Origin: Pirellulaceae bacterium
GTDB taxonomy: Bacteria > Planctomycetota > Planctomycetia > Pirellulales > Pirellulaceae
DNA: 64,000 nucleotides
Assembly: GCA_024102795.1 (NCBI GenBank)
Contig: JAGFJK010000275.1
Span: 1 to 64,000 of the forward strand
Direction of reading: 5' to 3'
The notes beneath the pieces are model-generated. The model did not search any database and was not told the DNA's origin. It worked only from the letters and a program-made list of their open reading frames with translations. Below, one piece after another: positions 41,448 through 50,261 of this stretch. Both the position numbers and the translations under genes were made by a program. Position 1 is the first letter of the stretch. Every line of letters starts with the position of its first letter.

Positions 41448-42803
41448 TTGCGGCAGGTCCTGTTTTACATACCGGCCGAGCTGGCTGGGCTGCCCGTGTT
41501 CGGCATGGGCTGGTTGCTGATCCTGTGGCTTGCCGGCTGGACGATTTACACCGTGGTGCTGGCCTGCCTGCGACGCGACTGGCAGCGCGAGCTGCTGGGG
41601 CACCTGCTGCTGATCGGGCTGGGAGCCGGTGTCTGCTTCCTGCTGAACTGGATGCTGGAGACGACGCCCGCGGGCGAGCCGCTGGGTCTGCCGATCCGGG
41701 GCTACGGCGTGATGCTGCTGCTGGCCACGGTGGCCGGGGTCGGTTTGTCGGTCTACGCGGCCAGCCGCGAGGGGATCGAGCCGGATGTGATCTTGTCGCT
41801 GGCCTTCTGGATGTTCCTGGCGGGCATCGCCGGCGCCAGGTTGTTCTTCGTCATCCAGTATTGGAAGACATTCCAGCGTGAGACGCCTCTGGCCGCGCTG
41901 CTGGAAATGCTCAAGTTCACCGAAGGCGGACTGGTGGTCTACGGATCGGTGATCGGAGGGTTGCTGGCGGCCGTGGTCTACCTGCGGCGGCAGAAGCTGC
42001 CCGTGCTGAAAGTGGGCGATCTGATTGCGCCCGGAATGTTGCTGGGGCTGGCGCTGGGCCGGCTCGGTTGTCTGCTGAACGGCTGCTGCTGGGGCGGCGC
42101 TTGCGAGAATCCCTACCTGGCCTTGCATTTTCCGCCAGCCAGTCCACCCTATCTCGATCAGCTCGATCAAGGACAACTGCTGGGGCTGAGCCTGGTGGCG
42201 CAGGCTGGTGAAGAGGACGAGGCGGGCGAGCCGCAGGACGCTGAGGACCGGCAGTCGCGCAGCGCTCGCGGTCCGTGGCTGGTGGCAGCCGTCGAGCCTG
42301 GCAGTCCGGCGGCTCGGCGGGGGCTGCAGCCCGGACAACTCGTGCTGCGGCTGAGCATCCGGCCGGCGGACGAATGGCGGGAAGCGATCCGTACGAACAA
42401 CACGACCGTCCCGCTGGTGTCTCTGGAAGCGGATGACACGCCGCGGGTTGAATGGAACTGGAGCGAGCTGCCGGGGAGCAGCGGGGGCGTTCATCCGACG
42501 CAGCTCTACAGCTCGCTGAATGCCGCCCTGCTGGCCTGGTTTCTGTGGTGCTACTATCCCTTTCGCCGCCGCGACGGCGAAGTGTTCGCGCTGATGCTGT
42601 CGTTGTATCCCATCGCCCGGATCCTGCTGGAGTGGATCCGTGTTGACGAACCCGGCCAGTGGGGTACGTCGCTGACGATCTCGCAGTGGGTCAGCCTGGG
42701 TCTGCTGGCCCTGGCCGCCGCGTTGTGGCTGATCCTGTTCCGCCGTCCGGTCCTGTCCGAGTCGCTTGGTTCGGGCGGGGGTCGTCCGGTAAACTCAACT
42801 TGA
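41448..42803 (+). CDS. lgt: Prolipoprotein diacylglyceryl transferase Lgt with PDZ-like insert
   Basis: Lgt transfers diacylglycerol from phosphatidylglycerol to the Cys of prolipoproteins. The 451-residue membrane protein starts at TTG 41448 (GGGAG inside the panC end). Core motifs are IRGYGVMLLLA, FTEGGLVVYGSVIGG, the Lgt signature GRLGCLLNGCCWGG (204-217), HPTQLY (349-354) and RILLEWIRVDE (391-401). Between the signature and HPTQLY lies an extra soluble segment (about 235-345). It contains an acidic linker and a PDZ-like unit (LVAAVEPGSPAARRGLQPGQ). The usual family length is about 260-300 residues. Confidence 0.92.
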   Translation: MRQVLFYIPAELAGLPVFGMGWLLILWLAGWTIYTVVLACLRRDWQRELLGHLLLIGLGAGVCFLLNWMLETTPAGEPLGLPIRGYGVMLLLATVAGVGLSVYAASREGIEPDVILSLAFWMFLAGIAGARLFFVIQYWKTFQRETPLAALLEMLKFTEGGLVVYGSVIGGLLAAVVYLRRQKLPVLKVGDLIAPGMLLGLALGRLGCLLNGCCWGGACENPYLALHFPPASPPYLDQLDQGQLLGLSLVAQAGEEDEAGEPQDAEDRQSRSARGPWLVAAVEPGSPAARRGLQPGQLVLRLSIRPADEWREAIRTNNTTVPLVSLEADDTPRVEWNWSELPGSSGGVHPTQLYSSLNAALLAWFLWCYYPFRRRDGEVFALMLSLYPIARILLEWIRVDEPGQWGTSLTISQWVSLGLLALAAALWLILFRRPVLSESLGSGGGRPVNST

Positions 42804-42815
42804 GGGGGAATATCC

Positions 42816-42844
42816 CGCTACTTTCGCGGAGCGAAAGGCGACTA
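42816..42844. repeat. Family A repeat between lgt and the sigma factor gene
   Basis: One copy in the inverted orientation (CGCTACTTTCGCGGAGCG, then AAAGGCGACTATG). Confidence 0.85.
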
Positions 42845-42891
42845 TGGCGCTGCTTTCGCGGAATGGTCCCCCTGGGGGGGCATGGAACTGG

Positions 42892-42920
42892 GGAACTTTT
42901 GAGGAATTCCTGGCGTCCTA
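42892..42920 (+). promoter_or_regulatory. Possible ECF-type promoter for the sigma factor gene
   Basis: GGAACTT (-35-like) and GTCCTA (-10-like) are 16 bp apart, similar to the GGAAC/GTC pattern of ECF sigma promoters. Position, about 16 bp before the start, gives a very short leader, so the call is weak. Confidence 0.3.
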
Positions 42921-42935
42921 CGTGCTGGAGCGGAT

Positions 42936-43505
42936 GTGAACGACGACGCACGGCAGATTGAGGCAGCCTGCGAGGGGGACGCGCGAGCGTTCGAACTGTT
43001 GGTGCGCAAGTACCAGGGCCGGCTGTTCAATACCATGTTGCACGTCACCGGCAGCCACGAGGAGGCCGAGGACGTGGTACAGGACGCCTTTATCCAGGCC
43101 TTTGTCAAGCTGGACACGTTCCGCCGCGAGAGCGCGTTTTACACCTGGCTGTACCGGATTGGCTTTAACGTGGCGATCAGCCGCAAGCGGCGGCATCGGT
43201 TTGAGGATTCGGTGGAGCGCAACCGCGAGTTGAAGGGCGAGGAGCCGGTCGATGACGGCGAGCCGCCGGGCGAACGGTTGTTGCGCGAGGAGCGGATTGG
43301 CCAGGTGCATGCGGCGCTGGAAGCGCTGGGAGAGGATCACCGGGCAATCCTGGTCTTGCGTGAAATGGAGGGTTGCGATTACGAGACGATAGCCGACATC
43401 CTGCAGTTGCCGGTGGGCACGGTTCGCAGCCGTCTGCACCGGGCGCGCCTGCAGTTGCGGGAGCAACTGGAGGACCTGTTGCAGGAACATCCGGCGGACG
43501 GCTGA
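42936..43505 (+). CDS. ECF-family RNA polymerase sigma factor
   Basis: A 189-residue group 4 sigma factor. Region 2 is ARAFELLVRKYQGRLFNTML ... AEDVVQDAFIQAFVKLDTFR ... TWLYRIGFNVAISRKRRHR. Region 4 is LREMEGCDYETIADILQLPV with GTVRSRLHRARLQLREQLE. The start is GTG 42936 with GGAG 6 bp upstream. The downstream gene encodes a membrane protein with an anti-sigma-like N-terminus, so activity is probably held in check at the membrane until a signal arrives (inference). Confidence 0.93.
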   Translation: MNDDARQIEAACEGDARAFELLVRKYQGRLFNTMLHVTGSHEEAEDVVQDAFIQAFVKLDTFRRESAFYTWLYRIGFNVAISRKRRHRFEDSVERNRELKGEEPVDDGEPPGERLLREERIGQVHAALEALGEDHRAILVLREMEGCDYETIADILQLPVGTVRSRLHRARLQLREQLEDLLQEHPADG

Positions 43506-43625
43506 CAGGCTGGTGGCACGTCACCATCAGAAGTCACGATACCAACAGACACCCAACCGGAAACAACCCCTCGCGACGCCCCGCCTGAAAACCACGTACA
43601 CCGGCTGCGTGCCGGCTTAGTTTCC

Positions 43626-45344
43626 ATGAACGAACGCATGTCGGATGAACTGTTGAGTGCCTGGCTGGACGACGAGTTGTCGCCGTCGGAGCGGGCGGAA
43701 GTCGAACGGATGCTGGAGCAGCATGCCGAGCTGCGGCAACTGTTGGACGAACTGCGCGCGTTGCGTGCTCGGCTGCAATCGCTGCCCGTGCGCGAACCGG
43801 ACGAGCGGTTGACGGCTCGGATCATGCAAGGCGCGGCCGCCGTGGCGCGGGATCGAGCGCAAGCCCGGCGGGAGTCCGCGGACGGCCGCGCCGTCGCGGG
43901 CTTTGTGGGTTCGAACGGTGCCTCGCCAGTGGAGGGAGTTGGGGACGGAACCGGTTCACTCGAAGGCCCGGCGCCGCTGGCCCTTTCCAGCCGCTTTCCC
44001 TGGCGGCGCGCGCTGGGGATCGGCGGAGCGTTGGCGGCGAGCTTGTTGTTGGTGCTGGTGCTCTGGAACCGCGGCGATCGCGAGTTGGCTCGCCACGATC
44101 GACACTTCGATGCGGCGCCGCAAAGTGGCAGCCAGAGTCTGGCCGAATCGGACCGACTACCGGCTGAAACGTTCCTGGAGCGCGAAGCCTGGCGCGAAGC
44201 GCTGCCGGATTCGCCCAAGGGCGGCGCGGGAGCGCCCTTGCCGGCGACGGCGGACCCGTACGCGCGGAATCGCTCGGCGGCCAGCGCCGACAGCCGCGCG
44301 CTGGACGAGAAGAAGAAGTTCGCGGCGAACGACGCGGCGGCCGTGGAATTGCAGGCCGCGCCGGGTCCACCGGCTCCGGTGGGGCCTGGCGAGTCGCGGG
44401 GGATGCGGCGCAGCCAGGCTGTCGAAGGCGCTCGGCAGATCGATGGAGCCAACCTGGCCTCTCGAATGCCGCCCGGCGCGGCGGGACGGCCCGCTTTCGA
44501 TGGTCCGCCGCGGCAGCGTCTGTCGGGCGAACGGGAGGAGCTGGCGGAGCTGGCGCAACCGGCCCCAACGCCGCCACGGATCGCGATGAGCAGGGGAACG
44601 TCGCGCGGCGCGGCCCCGGCTGCCGCGGGCGTGGCGCCGCTGGCCGAAAGTTTATCGGCGGCCGATCAGCTCTACTTCCAGCTCGATCGCCAGCAGCTCA
44701 ACGTTGTCTCGCTGCAAGTCGCGCCCGCGACGCTCGAAACCGCCAACCTGCACCGGGTGCTGCAGAACAATCGCATCCAGGTCAGCGGCGAGCGGGAGGA
44801 ATCGACCAAGCGGGCGGAGCAGTTCAATTACTATGCCCTGCCGGAGCTGGGTTCCAGCACGTCCACGCTGTACTATATCGAGGCGACGCCGGAGCAGGTG
44901 CGGGGATTGTTGCGCGAACTGGACCCGTCGGAGGTCGCGCCACTGGTGGCCGGCGCGAAGGCGGGCGCTCCCGATGTAAACAACGGTCCGGACGCGCTGC
45001 GGGCGGAGGCGGCTGCCTCGCCAGCGGCAGCTCCCAAGGCGTTGGAGGCAGCCGGTGCCACTCAAACGGCCAGCCCCCGTTTTTTAGAAGATGATGCGGC
45101 GCAGTCACCAGCTCAAGCGCCGGGCCGGGCCGTGCGGCTCAACGTCCAGGAACTGGCCAAGGCCGACAAGGAGGGACTTGAGGTGCGGCGCAAGGGTCAG
45201 GAACCGGAGAAGGAACTGGAGCGGGGCGAGAATCGGCGTTTGGCCGAGCCCGGCACGTATCGTTTGTTGATGATTCTCAAGTCCCCACCGCAGCCGGCCA
45301 GCGAGGTCCCGCGTGACGCCGCCGACAATCCGCCTCCGCGATAA
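43626..45344 (+). CDS. Membrane-spanning anti-sigma factor candidate
   Basis: A 572-residue single-pass protein downstream of the ECF sigma gene (120-bp gap). Residues 1-60 form the anti-sigma helical domain (LLSAWLDDELSPSERAEVER, then LEQHAELRQLLDELR) but lack the zinc-binding His/Cys set. One TM helix is at about 120-140 (RALGIGGALAASLLLVLVLW). The long extracytoplasmic part is low-complexity Ala/Pro/Arg-rich, then a folded stretch at about 340-440 (YFQLDRQQLNVVSLQVAPAT, YYIEATPEQVRGLLRELDPS) similar to domains of other planctomycete anti-sigma proteins. It overlaps the CDGSH gene start by 32 bp. Confidence 0.85.
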   Translation: MNERMSDELLSAWLDDELSPSERAEVERMLEQHAELRQLLDELRALRARLQSLPVREPDERLTARIMQGAAAVARDRAQARRESADGRAVAGFVGSNGASPVEGVGDGTGSLEGPAPLALSSRFPWRRALGIGGALAASLLLVLVLWNRGDRELARHDRHFDAAPQSGSQSLAESDRLPAETFLEREAWREALPDSPKGGAGAPLPATADPYARNRSAASADSRALDEKKKFAANDAAAVELQAAPGPPAPVGPGESRGMRRSQAVEGARQIDGANLASRMPPGAAGRPAFDGPPRQRLSGEREELAELAQPAPTPPRIAMSRGTSRGAAPAAAGVAPLAESLSAADQLYFQLDRQQLNVVSLQVAPATLETANLHRVLQNNRIQVSGEREESTKRAEQFNYYALPELGSSTSTLYYIEATPEQVRGLLRELDPSEVAPLVAGAKAGAPDVNNGPDALRAEAAASPAAAPKALEAAGATQTASPRFLEDDAAQSPAQAPGRAVRLNVQELAKADKEGLEVRRKGQEPEKELERGENRRLAEPGTYRLLMILKSPPQPASEVPRDAADNPPPR

Positions 45345-45531
45345 CGGCCCGCTGGTCATCCAGGGTCCCGTGACGATTGTGGATGCCGAGGGCAACGCCT
45401 TCGAGGTTCCCGGCGATAAGCCGCTGATTGCGCTCTGCCGTTGCGGCCAATCGGGTCGCAAACCATTCTGCGACGGCTCGCACCGGGATTGCGGATTCCG
45501 CGCCGAACAGCGCGCCCGCCGCGACCACTAG
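45313..45531 (+). CDS. CDGSH iron-sulfur domain protein
   Basis: A 72-residue protein with one complete CDGSH motif, CRCGQSGRKPFCDGSH, giving the 3-Cys/1-His ligands of a redox-active 2Fe-2S cluster. A beta-rich N-terminal part (GPLVIQGPVTIVDAEGNAFE) is typical of the bacterial 'glutamate synthase-associated' subtype. GTG 45313 overlaps the anti-sigma gene by 32 bp in another frame, so translation is probably coupled. The partner and role are unknown. Confidence 0.9.
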   Translation: MTPPTIRLRDNGPLVIQGPVTIVDAEGNAFEVPGDKPLIALCRCGQSGRKPFCDGSHRDCGFRAEQRARRDH

Positions 45532-45917
45532 TCGCCTTTCGCTCCGCATCGTCGCCTGTCGCTCCGCGAAAGTAGCGGGCCTTGCCAGACCGGCAAATTC
45601 CGCACCCGCGGTCAGGGACAACTCTTGCCTTAGATCGATTCCAATTTCGATCCGGCCAACCAGGGCGCCTTGGCCCGGCAACCATGGCTCAGCTTCCCGC
45701 TACTTTCGTGGAGCGAAAGGCGACTATGCCGACTACGCCGACGATCTCGTCAACAAGTTTTCCCCGCCGGAAATTGGCGGCCGAACGCGCTAAGTTGCTG
45801 CAATCCATGGCCCTGCGGCGACCAACGCAAATCGTCCTTTGCATCCGGACCGGGTGTGATACTCTGGGGAGCTTGCTTTCCGGAATTCTGAAACTTCGCG
45901 TAACAGGATGTGGACTG
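45532..45917. other. Gene-free stretch with family A repeats
   Basis: One and a half family A copies at 45531-45575 (CTTTCGCTCCG truncated, then CTGTCGCTCCGCGAAAG) and an inverted, slightly diverged copy at 45694-45726. The remaining 190 bp before ATG 45918 have no recognisable element beyond AGGA near the start codon. Confidence 0.8.
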
Positions 45918-46739
45918 ATGGATGAGTCGCGTACGCCGGCGGAAGCCGCGCCCAACCAGCCGCTCGAGGAGTTGCACTATCAGGGCGAGTCGGCTCCGTT
46001 TGTCGGCCGCTGGAATCGGCTGGTCAGCACGACCAACTGGGAGAAGGGCCGGATCATCTGCGAGTGGCGCGAGGACCTGCAGTCCGCCGAAGCTCCGGCG
46101 GCGGAGTATTCGGACGAGGCCTGGAGCCGCCGCGTGGGAGGTGTGACCGGGCAGCATGCGGGCCGGTTGCGGCGAGTTTACCAGCGGTTTGGCCAGGTGT
46201 ACCAGCAGTTCGCGGGACTGTACTGGAGCCACTTTCAAGCGGCGCTCGAATGGAACGACGCCGAGATGTGGCTGGAGGGTGCCGTCCAGAACGGCTGGTC
46301 CGTGTCGCAGATGCGGCGCCAGCGGTGGGACGTGCTGGGCGCCGACGAACAACTCAAGCCGCGCGACGAGGACATTCTGGTCGGAGAGTTGGACGAGGAC
46401 TTCGAACCGGCGCTGACCAAGGCGCCCGATGCGCCGATCGAGGCGGAGGACTTCGAGCAGTTCGTGACGCGGGAGACCGCCGAGGAGGAAGCGTCGGAAG
46501 CGGACGTGGAGGTGGAGGTGGAAGCGCCGGTCGCCCATCGCCTGGAAGAACAGGAGGCGGAAGACGTGGTCCGCCCGTTCGAGGATCTGGCGGAGTTGCC
46601 AGCGGACGTGGCCGAGGCGTTCGAGGCGTTCAAGCTGGCCATCCTGCGGCACAAGACGGACGGCTGGAAACAGATTTCGTGCCGCGACTTGCTGTCCGCG
46701 CTTGATTCGCTCAAGGAACTCGCTCAAGCCCCCGCATAG
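45918..46739 (+). CDS. Conserved hypothetical, acidic, planctomycete-restricted type
   Basis: A 273-residue cytosolic protein from ATG 45918. The N-terminal block (YQGESAPFVGRWNRLVSTTN, KGRIICEWREDL) and the middle block (QVYQQFAGLYWSHFQAALEW, NGWSVSQMRRQRWDVLG) look like a helical/winged-helix unit. They are followed by a long Glu-rich linker (about 165-225) and a C-terminal helical segment (VAEAFEAFKLAILRHKTDGW, ISCRDLLSALDSLKELAQ). The upstream frame is repeat sequence and is excluded. I recognise the pattern from planctomycete genomes, but no function is known. Confidence 0.75.
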   Translation: MDESRTPAEAAPNQPLEELHYQGESAPFVGRWNRLVSTTNWEKGRIICEWREDLQSAEAPAAEYSDEAWSRRVGGVTGQHAGRLRRVYQRFGQVYQQFAGLYWSHFQAALEWNDAEMWLEGAVQNGWSVSQMRRQRWDVLGADEQLKPRDEDILVGELDEDFEPALTKAPDAPIEAEDFEQFVTRETAEEEASEADVEVEVEAPVAHRLEEQEAEDVVRPFEDLAELPADVAEAFEAFKLAILRHKTDGWKQISCRDLLSALDSLKELAQAPA

Positions 46740-46740
46740 T

Positions 46741-46769
46741 CCGCTGCTTTCGCGGAGCGAAAGGCGACG
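46741..46769. repeat. Family A repeat
   Basis: An inverted copy (GCTTTCGCGGAGCGAAAGGC) directly after the stop at 46739 and before the BBP7 terminator. Confidence 0.85.
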
Positions 46770-46783
46770 ATGGCTGACGCAAT

Positions 46784-46822
46784 AAAAAAAGTCCTCGATC
46801 GACAAGTGCGTCGATCGAGGAC
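46784..46822 (-). terminator. Rho-independent terminator of the BBP7 gene
   Basis: Perfect 13-bp arms GTCCTCGATCGAC and GTCGATCGAGGAC with a 6-base loop are preceded on the plus strand by seven A, that is a T run on the minus strand. Its place 20 bp past the minus-strand stop fits the BBP7 gene. Confidence 0.9.
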
Positions 46823-46843
46823 TCAGGCTGCGGCGGCGGTGGC

Positions 46844-48112
46844 CTAGAAGCGGAACTCCAGGCCCGCGTATCCGCCGTGCAGGATCATGGCTCCGGCCGA
46901 GTCCACCGATCGCATGTCACCCAGGGCGTCCGGGTGCGTCACGATCTGGTCCGACGGCAGGGCCACACCGGTCACCGCCAGGGCCCGATAACCGAACGTG
47001 GCGCTCAGGTTGCGGGTCAACCAGAAGCTGGCACCCACGTTCAATTCGCCCAGGAAGGCGACGTCGTTCTTCGAAACATCCACGTCGACCGGGTTGCCGA
47101 ACTCCGAGCTGAAGATGTTGTTCACCAAGGCCGGGCCGGCCGCCCCGCCGATGAACTGCCGCTGGCGGATGTGGTTGCCGTAGATGCCCAGCTTGGTGCC
47201 CAGATTCAGGCTCAGCCGCTTCGACACCCAGTAGCGACTGCTGCCGCCCACTTGAAAGCCGATCAGGTTGTTTTCCGTATCGATCAGGTAGTTCAGCTCG
47301 CTCGGATCGCCGGCGAAATCCGCGTTGTACAGGTCGGACGTGAACAGCAGATCCTCGTCGAACTTGAAGAACCTCGCCCCTGCCAGCCAGCTCCAGTTCC
47401 AGCGCGAGCAGGCGTGGCTGTGGAAGCTGAGCAGGTTGACTTCCACGTTATGGATTTCGAAGTCGCGTTGCAGGCGATGCGCGGCGGCCCCATCGACCCA
47501 GAAGTTGGCGAACTCGCCGTTATATTGAATGCGGAACCAGTCCAAGGCGCCTTTCAAACCGCCGGGCACGTCGTCGCCATAGACGGTCGCCTCCTCGCCA
47601 CCGGGGAACAAGCCGAAGTAGGTGACTTCGACCCCGTTGCGGCCGCAGTTGAAGCGGTGCCCGATGGTCGCCTCGAAGCCGCCGTACCAGCTCCAATCGG
47701 CCGAACGCGTATCCAGGACGACCAGGGCATCGTCCAACCCGGTGCAGGTCAGCGAGACCCGGTTGCTGTCGTCGCGGGTCATGATCAGTCCGCCAATGTA
47801 GCCGTACCAGCCGCCGCCACCGCAGCCACCGCCCAGTTCGCAGCAGCTTTCGCAGCCGCTCCAGTCGGACTGCATCGCCTGCTCGTAGTCGTTTCCGGGA
47901 GGAACCGGGGCCACGTCGCCGGAATTGTCGACCATCACCGGGTCCTGGTTCCGGGCTCGGGCCAGATGGTTCTGTCCATGATAGGACGTGGGTGACACCT
48001 GGGCGGGCAGCAGAGAGGGCTGGTCTCCGAAGTAGCCGTCTCCCAGCGCGCTGGCACTCAGGCTCAGCAAACCCGCGATGCCGGCCAAAATCTTGACGTA
48101 GAACGAACTCAT
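46844..48112 (-). CDS. BBP7 family outer-membrane beta-barrel protein
   Basis: A 422-residue outer-membrane barrel of the planctomycete-expanded BBP7 family. The signal peptide is residues 1-24 (ILAGIAGLLSLSASALG), and the Cys/Gly-rich GCESCCELGGGCGGGGWYGY opening segment is typical. Then amphipathic strands alternate (WSWYGGFEATIGHRFNCGRN, FSHACSRWNWSWLAGARF, KRLSLNLGTKLGIYGNHIR, FGYRALAVTGVALP). It ends with the terminal strand AGLEFRF, as BAM substrates do. AAGGAG precedes ATG 48112. Transport substrate unknown; likely a structural or porin protein. Confidence 0.9.
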   Translation of the reverse strand: MSSFYVKILAGIAGLLSLSASALGDGYFGDQPSLLPAQVSPTSYHGQNHLARARNQDPVMVDNSGDVAPVPPGNDYEQAMQSDWSGCESCCELGGGCGGGGWYGYIGGLIMTRDDSNRVSLTCTGLDDALVVLDTRSADWSWYGGFEATIGHRFNCGRNGVEVTYFGLFPGGEEATVYGDDVPGGLKGALDWFRIQYNGEFANFWVDGAAAHRLQRDFEIHNVEVNLLSFHSHACSRWNWSWLAGARFFKFDEDLLFTSDLYNADFAGDPSELNYLIDTENNLIGFQVGGSSRYWVSKRLSLNLGTKLGIYGNHIRQRQFIGGAAGPALVNNIFSSEFGNPVDVDVSKNDVAFLGELNVGASFWLTRNLSATFGYRALAVTGVALPSDQIVTHPDALGDMRSVDSAGAMILHGGYAGLEFRF

Positions 48113-48577
48113 CGCTCAACTCCTTTTCTGAGCAGCTCCATCACGTTCACGGCCTGCGATCCATTTACGCGGGCCGAGGATGGGCAAACCAGGGAGCCAA
48201 TGGCGGGGCAATCCGTCCCCACGTTGCGATTCCGTTCCACGTCGCTCTGGCACTTGCGACGGCACTACAGGGAATCGTCCAGCGGAGCGGCGGGAGTTGC
48301 CCGTTTCGCGGTTTCCCGCGGGAAAATTCCCGCCGTGAAGCGTGGCAGTCCGAAAGTCGGGAGCAGGTTCCGCCAGCGGTCGGCTTTCCTCAGCCGACAG
48401 TCCTTGCGCCACGCGAGCCGCCGGCCGGCCCAGATGCTACGGCCCTTACAGGTTTCCGCGAAGGCAGCACATCGTCGCCTTTCGCTCCGCGAATGTAGCG
48501 CGCGCCGCCGCCAGACTTGCCACACACAACCATCCCGCACCTGGCGAAACCAGCGTGCAGCTATCCGCCCCTCCCAC
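48113..48577. other. 465-bp gap with palindromes between BBP7 and enolase-like genes
   Basis: Contains GGGAAAATTCCC (48320-48331), a hairpin GTCGGCTTTCCTCAGCCGAC (48379-48398) and a family A copy (48470-48501). No gene is seen. The first palindrome is identical to one upstream of the sigma-54 activator. Confidence 0.6.
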
Positions 48578-50005
48578 TCACGGTCCCAGCATCACGGGTT
48601 CGCGGCGAGCCCGATCGTACAGGTCGCGCCACCGCGGGCTGCCGTCGTCGGGAACCAGCGTCGTCGTGACGCCCCGCTCGAAGTACGGCATCTTGCCCGC
48701 GCGAGCCAGGTCGAGCATGAAGTTCACCTGGCCGTTGTTGGCGATGTACAGCTTGCGGCCATCGGGCCAGGAGGTTTCCATCAGCCGCTGGGGTTCCGGA
48801 CGCCGCGGCGGCTTGGGCACCTGGTACTTCCGCACGGCATCCCAATCGATTTCGTAACCCAGGCCGGCAGTTGTGGGGACGTCGGCCAGGCCACGTTTGA
48901 CTTCGATTGGCCGGGTGAGCAGCGTATGCTCGTACAACTGATGGCAGTTCACCGCGGGCCACGTGGCGTGGCTCAGCACGCCGCCGAATTGCAGCGACCA
49001 GGCGGCCGTGATCCCGGTGCCGACCAGTTGCAGCCAGAACGGTTTGTCGGCCATCGCCGCGACGTGCCCGGCCTGCATGATCTCGCTGGCGCCGTGGCCG
49101 ATCACGAAGCCGTCGCAGATCTCGTGCTTCAAGGCCTGCCACGGTTCGGGAATGCCGTAGTGCATGGCGACCAGTCCCCGCACGGCCTGGCAGATGGCCC
49201 GGTTCCCCTCGATATCCTCCTGCGGGATCGGCGACTCGTAGATCTCGATTTCCGGGTACGCGTCCAGTTCGCGCAGGATGGGCACGGCCCGCTCGGCGTC
49301 CAGCAACGTGTCGTTGAAGTCCATGTCGATCTTGAACTCTTCGGGCACCACCTTGGTTGCCACTTCCACTTGTTCCCAGAGGTCGAACCAGGGACGTCCC
49401 TTGGTCTTGTAAGCCAGGTAGCCTTGGCGAAGCGCTTCCTGGCATTCGCTCGCCATGTCCTGGGCGCTGGTATCGATGTTCCACCAAGACAGCGGCGTGC
49501 GTTCGTGGACCTGGTGGCCCAGCAGGTGATGGATCGGCACGTCGAGCGCGCGGGCCACGGCATCGAACAGAGCCATCTGCAGGCCGGCCCCCAGGGAGTC
49601 GTCCCACATGATGGCCGCCGCATTCTTGCCCATGGCCCGCTGCACGTCCTCGTCCTGCGAGGCACGCCAGGTGTAGTACAACAGCGTCTCGCCGTAGCCT
49701 CGCTGCCCGCCCGCCAGGTGCACCGTGAAGATTTCGGCGTAGCGCCAGTGCGGCAGCTCGCGATCCATGTTCCGTTGCGGCACGGCCCGGTAGGGAACGC
49801 AAACCGTGACGCGTTCGATGTCCGTAACGCGAAAATTTCCTGGCGGCGTTTGTGCCATGATCAGCTCTCTTGGCGGAAGGGTAACAGACAGACCGGCCGA
49901 AGCCAGGCCCAACAGGCCGGCCCGCAGACAATCGCGGCGGTGCAGCGCGGGGCCGCCCCACGCCATTCGCACCGTCTCGGTCAACTCTTGATGTTGTCGT
50001 CGCAT
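48578..50005 (-). CDS. Exported enolase-superfamily (mandelate racemase/muconate lactonizing) protein
   Basis: A 475-residue protein from ATG 50005 (GGAG upstream). A Tat-like leader (HRRDCLRAGLLGLASAGLSV) suggests export. The capping domain (VTDIERVTVCVPYRA) and barrel follow. The barrel has the catalytic Lys motif KTKGR after GYLAY, acidic metal ligands in KIDMDFNDT and EIYESPIP, and later GHGASEIMQAGHVAAMADKP. These define an enolase-superfamily acid-sugar dehydratase/racemase type enzyme. Which substrate is not evident. A longer reading to 50299 lacks conservation and overlaps the divergent gene's promoter. Confidence 0.88.
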   Translation of the reverse strand: MRRQHQELTETVRMAWGGPALHRRDCLRAGLLGLASAGLSVTLPPRELIMAQTPPGNFRVTDIERVTVCVPYRAVPQRNMDRELPHWRYAEIFTVHLAGGQRGYGETLLYYTWRASQDEDVQRAMGKNAAAIMWDDSLGAGLQMALFDAVARALDVPIHHLLGHQVHERTPLSWWNIDTSAQDMASECQEALRQGYLAYKTKGRPWFDLWEQVEVATKVVPEEFKIDMDFNDTLLDAERAVPILRELDAYPEIEIYESPIPQEDIEGNRAICQAVRGLVAMHYGIPEPWQALKHEICDGFVIGHGASEIMQAGHVAAMADKPFWLQLVGTGITAAWSLQFGGVLSHATWPAVNCHQLYEHTLLTRPIEVKRGLADVPTTAGLGYEIDWDAVRKYQVPKPPRRPEPQRLMETSWPDGRKLYIANNGQVNFMLDLARAGKMPYFERGVTTTLVPDDGSPRWRDLYDRARREPVMLGP

Positions 50006-50161
50006 CGTCAACTCCAGATGCTTGCTTCGGGCCGCCGGCCGCGGCGACCGCTCGGTCCCCAAGCGCGGACACTCAGGGCGCCGATGGATCGTCCCATCGC
50101 ACGCGGTCGGCACCGGCCAGCGAGCGATAGTGTAACTGGTCGCGGAGCGGCACGCACGTGT

Positions 50162-50190
50162 TTCACGCCCATCGGCGGTTGGCGTATAAT
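50162..50190 (+). promoter_or_regulatory. Sigma70-type promoter of the second DUF1549 cluster
   Basis: TTCACG (-35, 4/6) and TATAAT (50185-50190) are separated by 17 bp, 72 bp before ATG 50262, in the divergent intergenic region. Confidence 0.6.
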
Positions 50191-50261
50191 GCGACTTCCC
50201 ACCGAGACTATGGCTCGCTGTTCGCCGGCGAGCTCCCGCCAGCCTCTGGAGAATACCCGGC

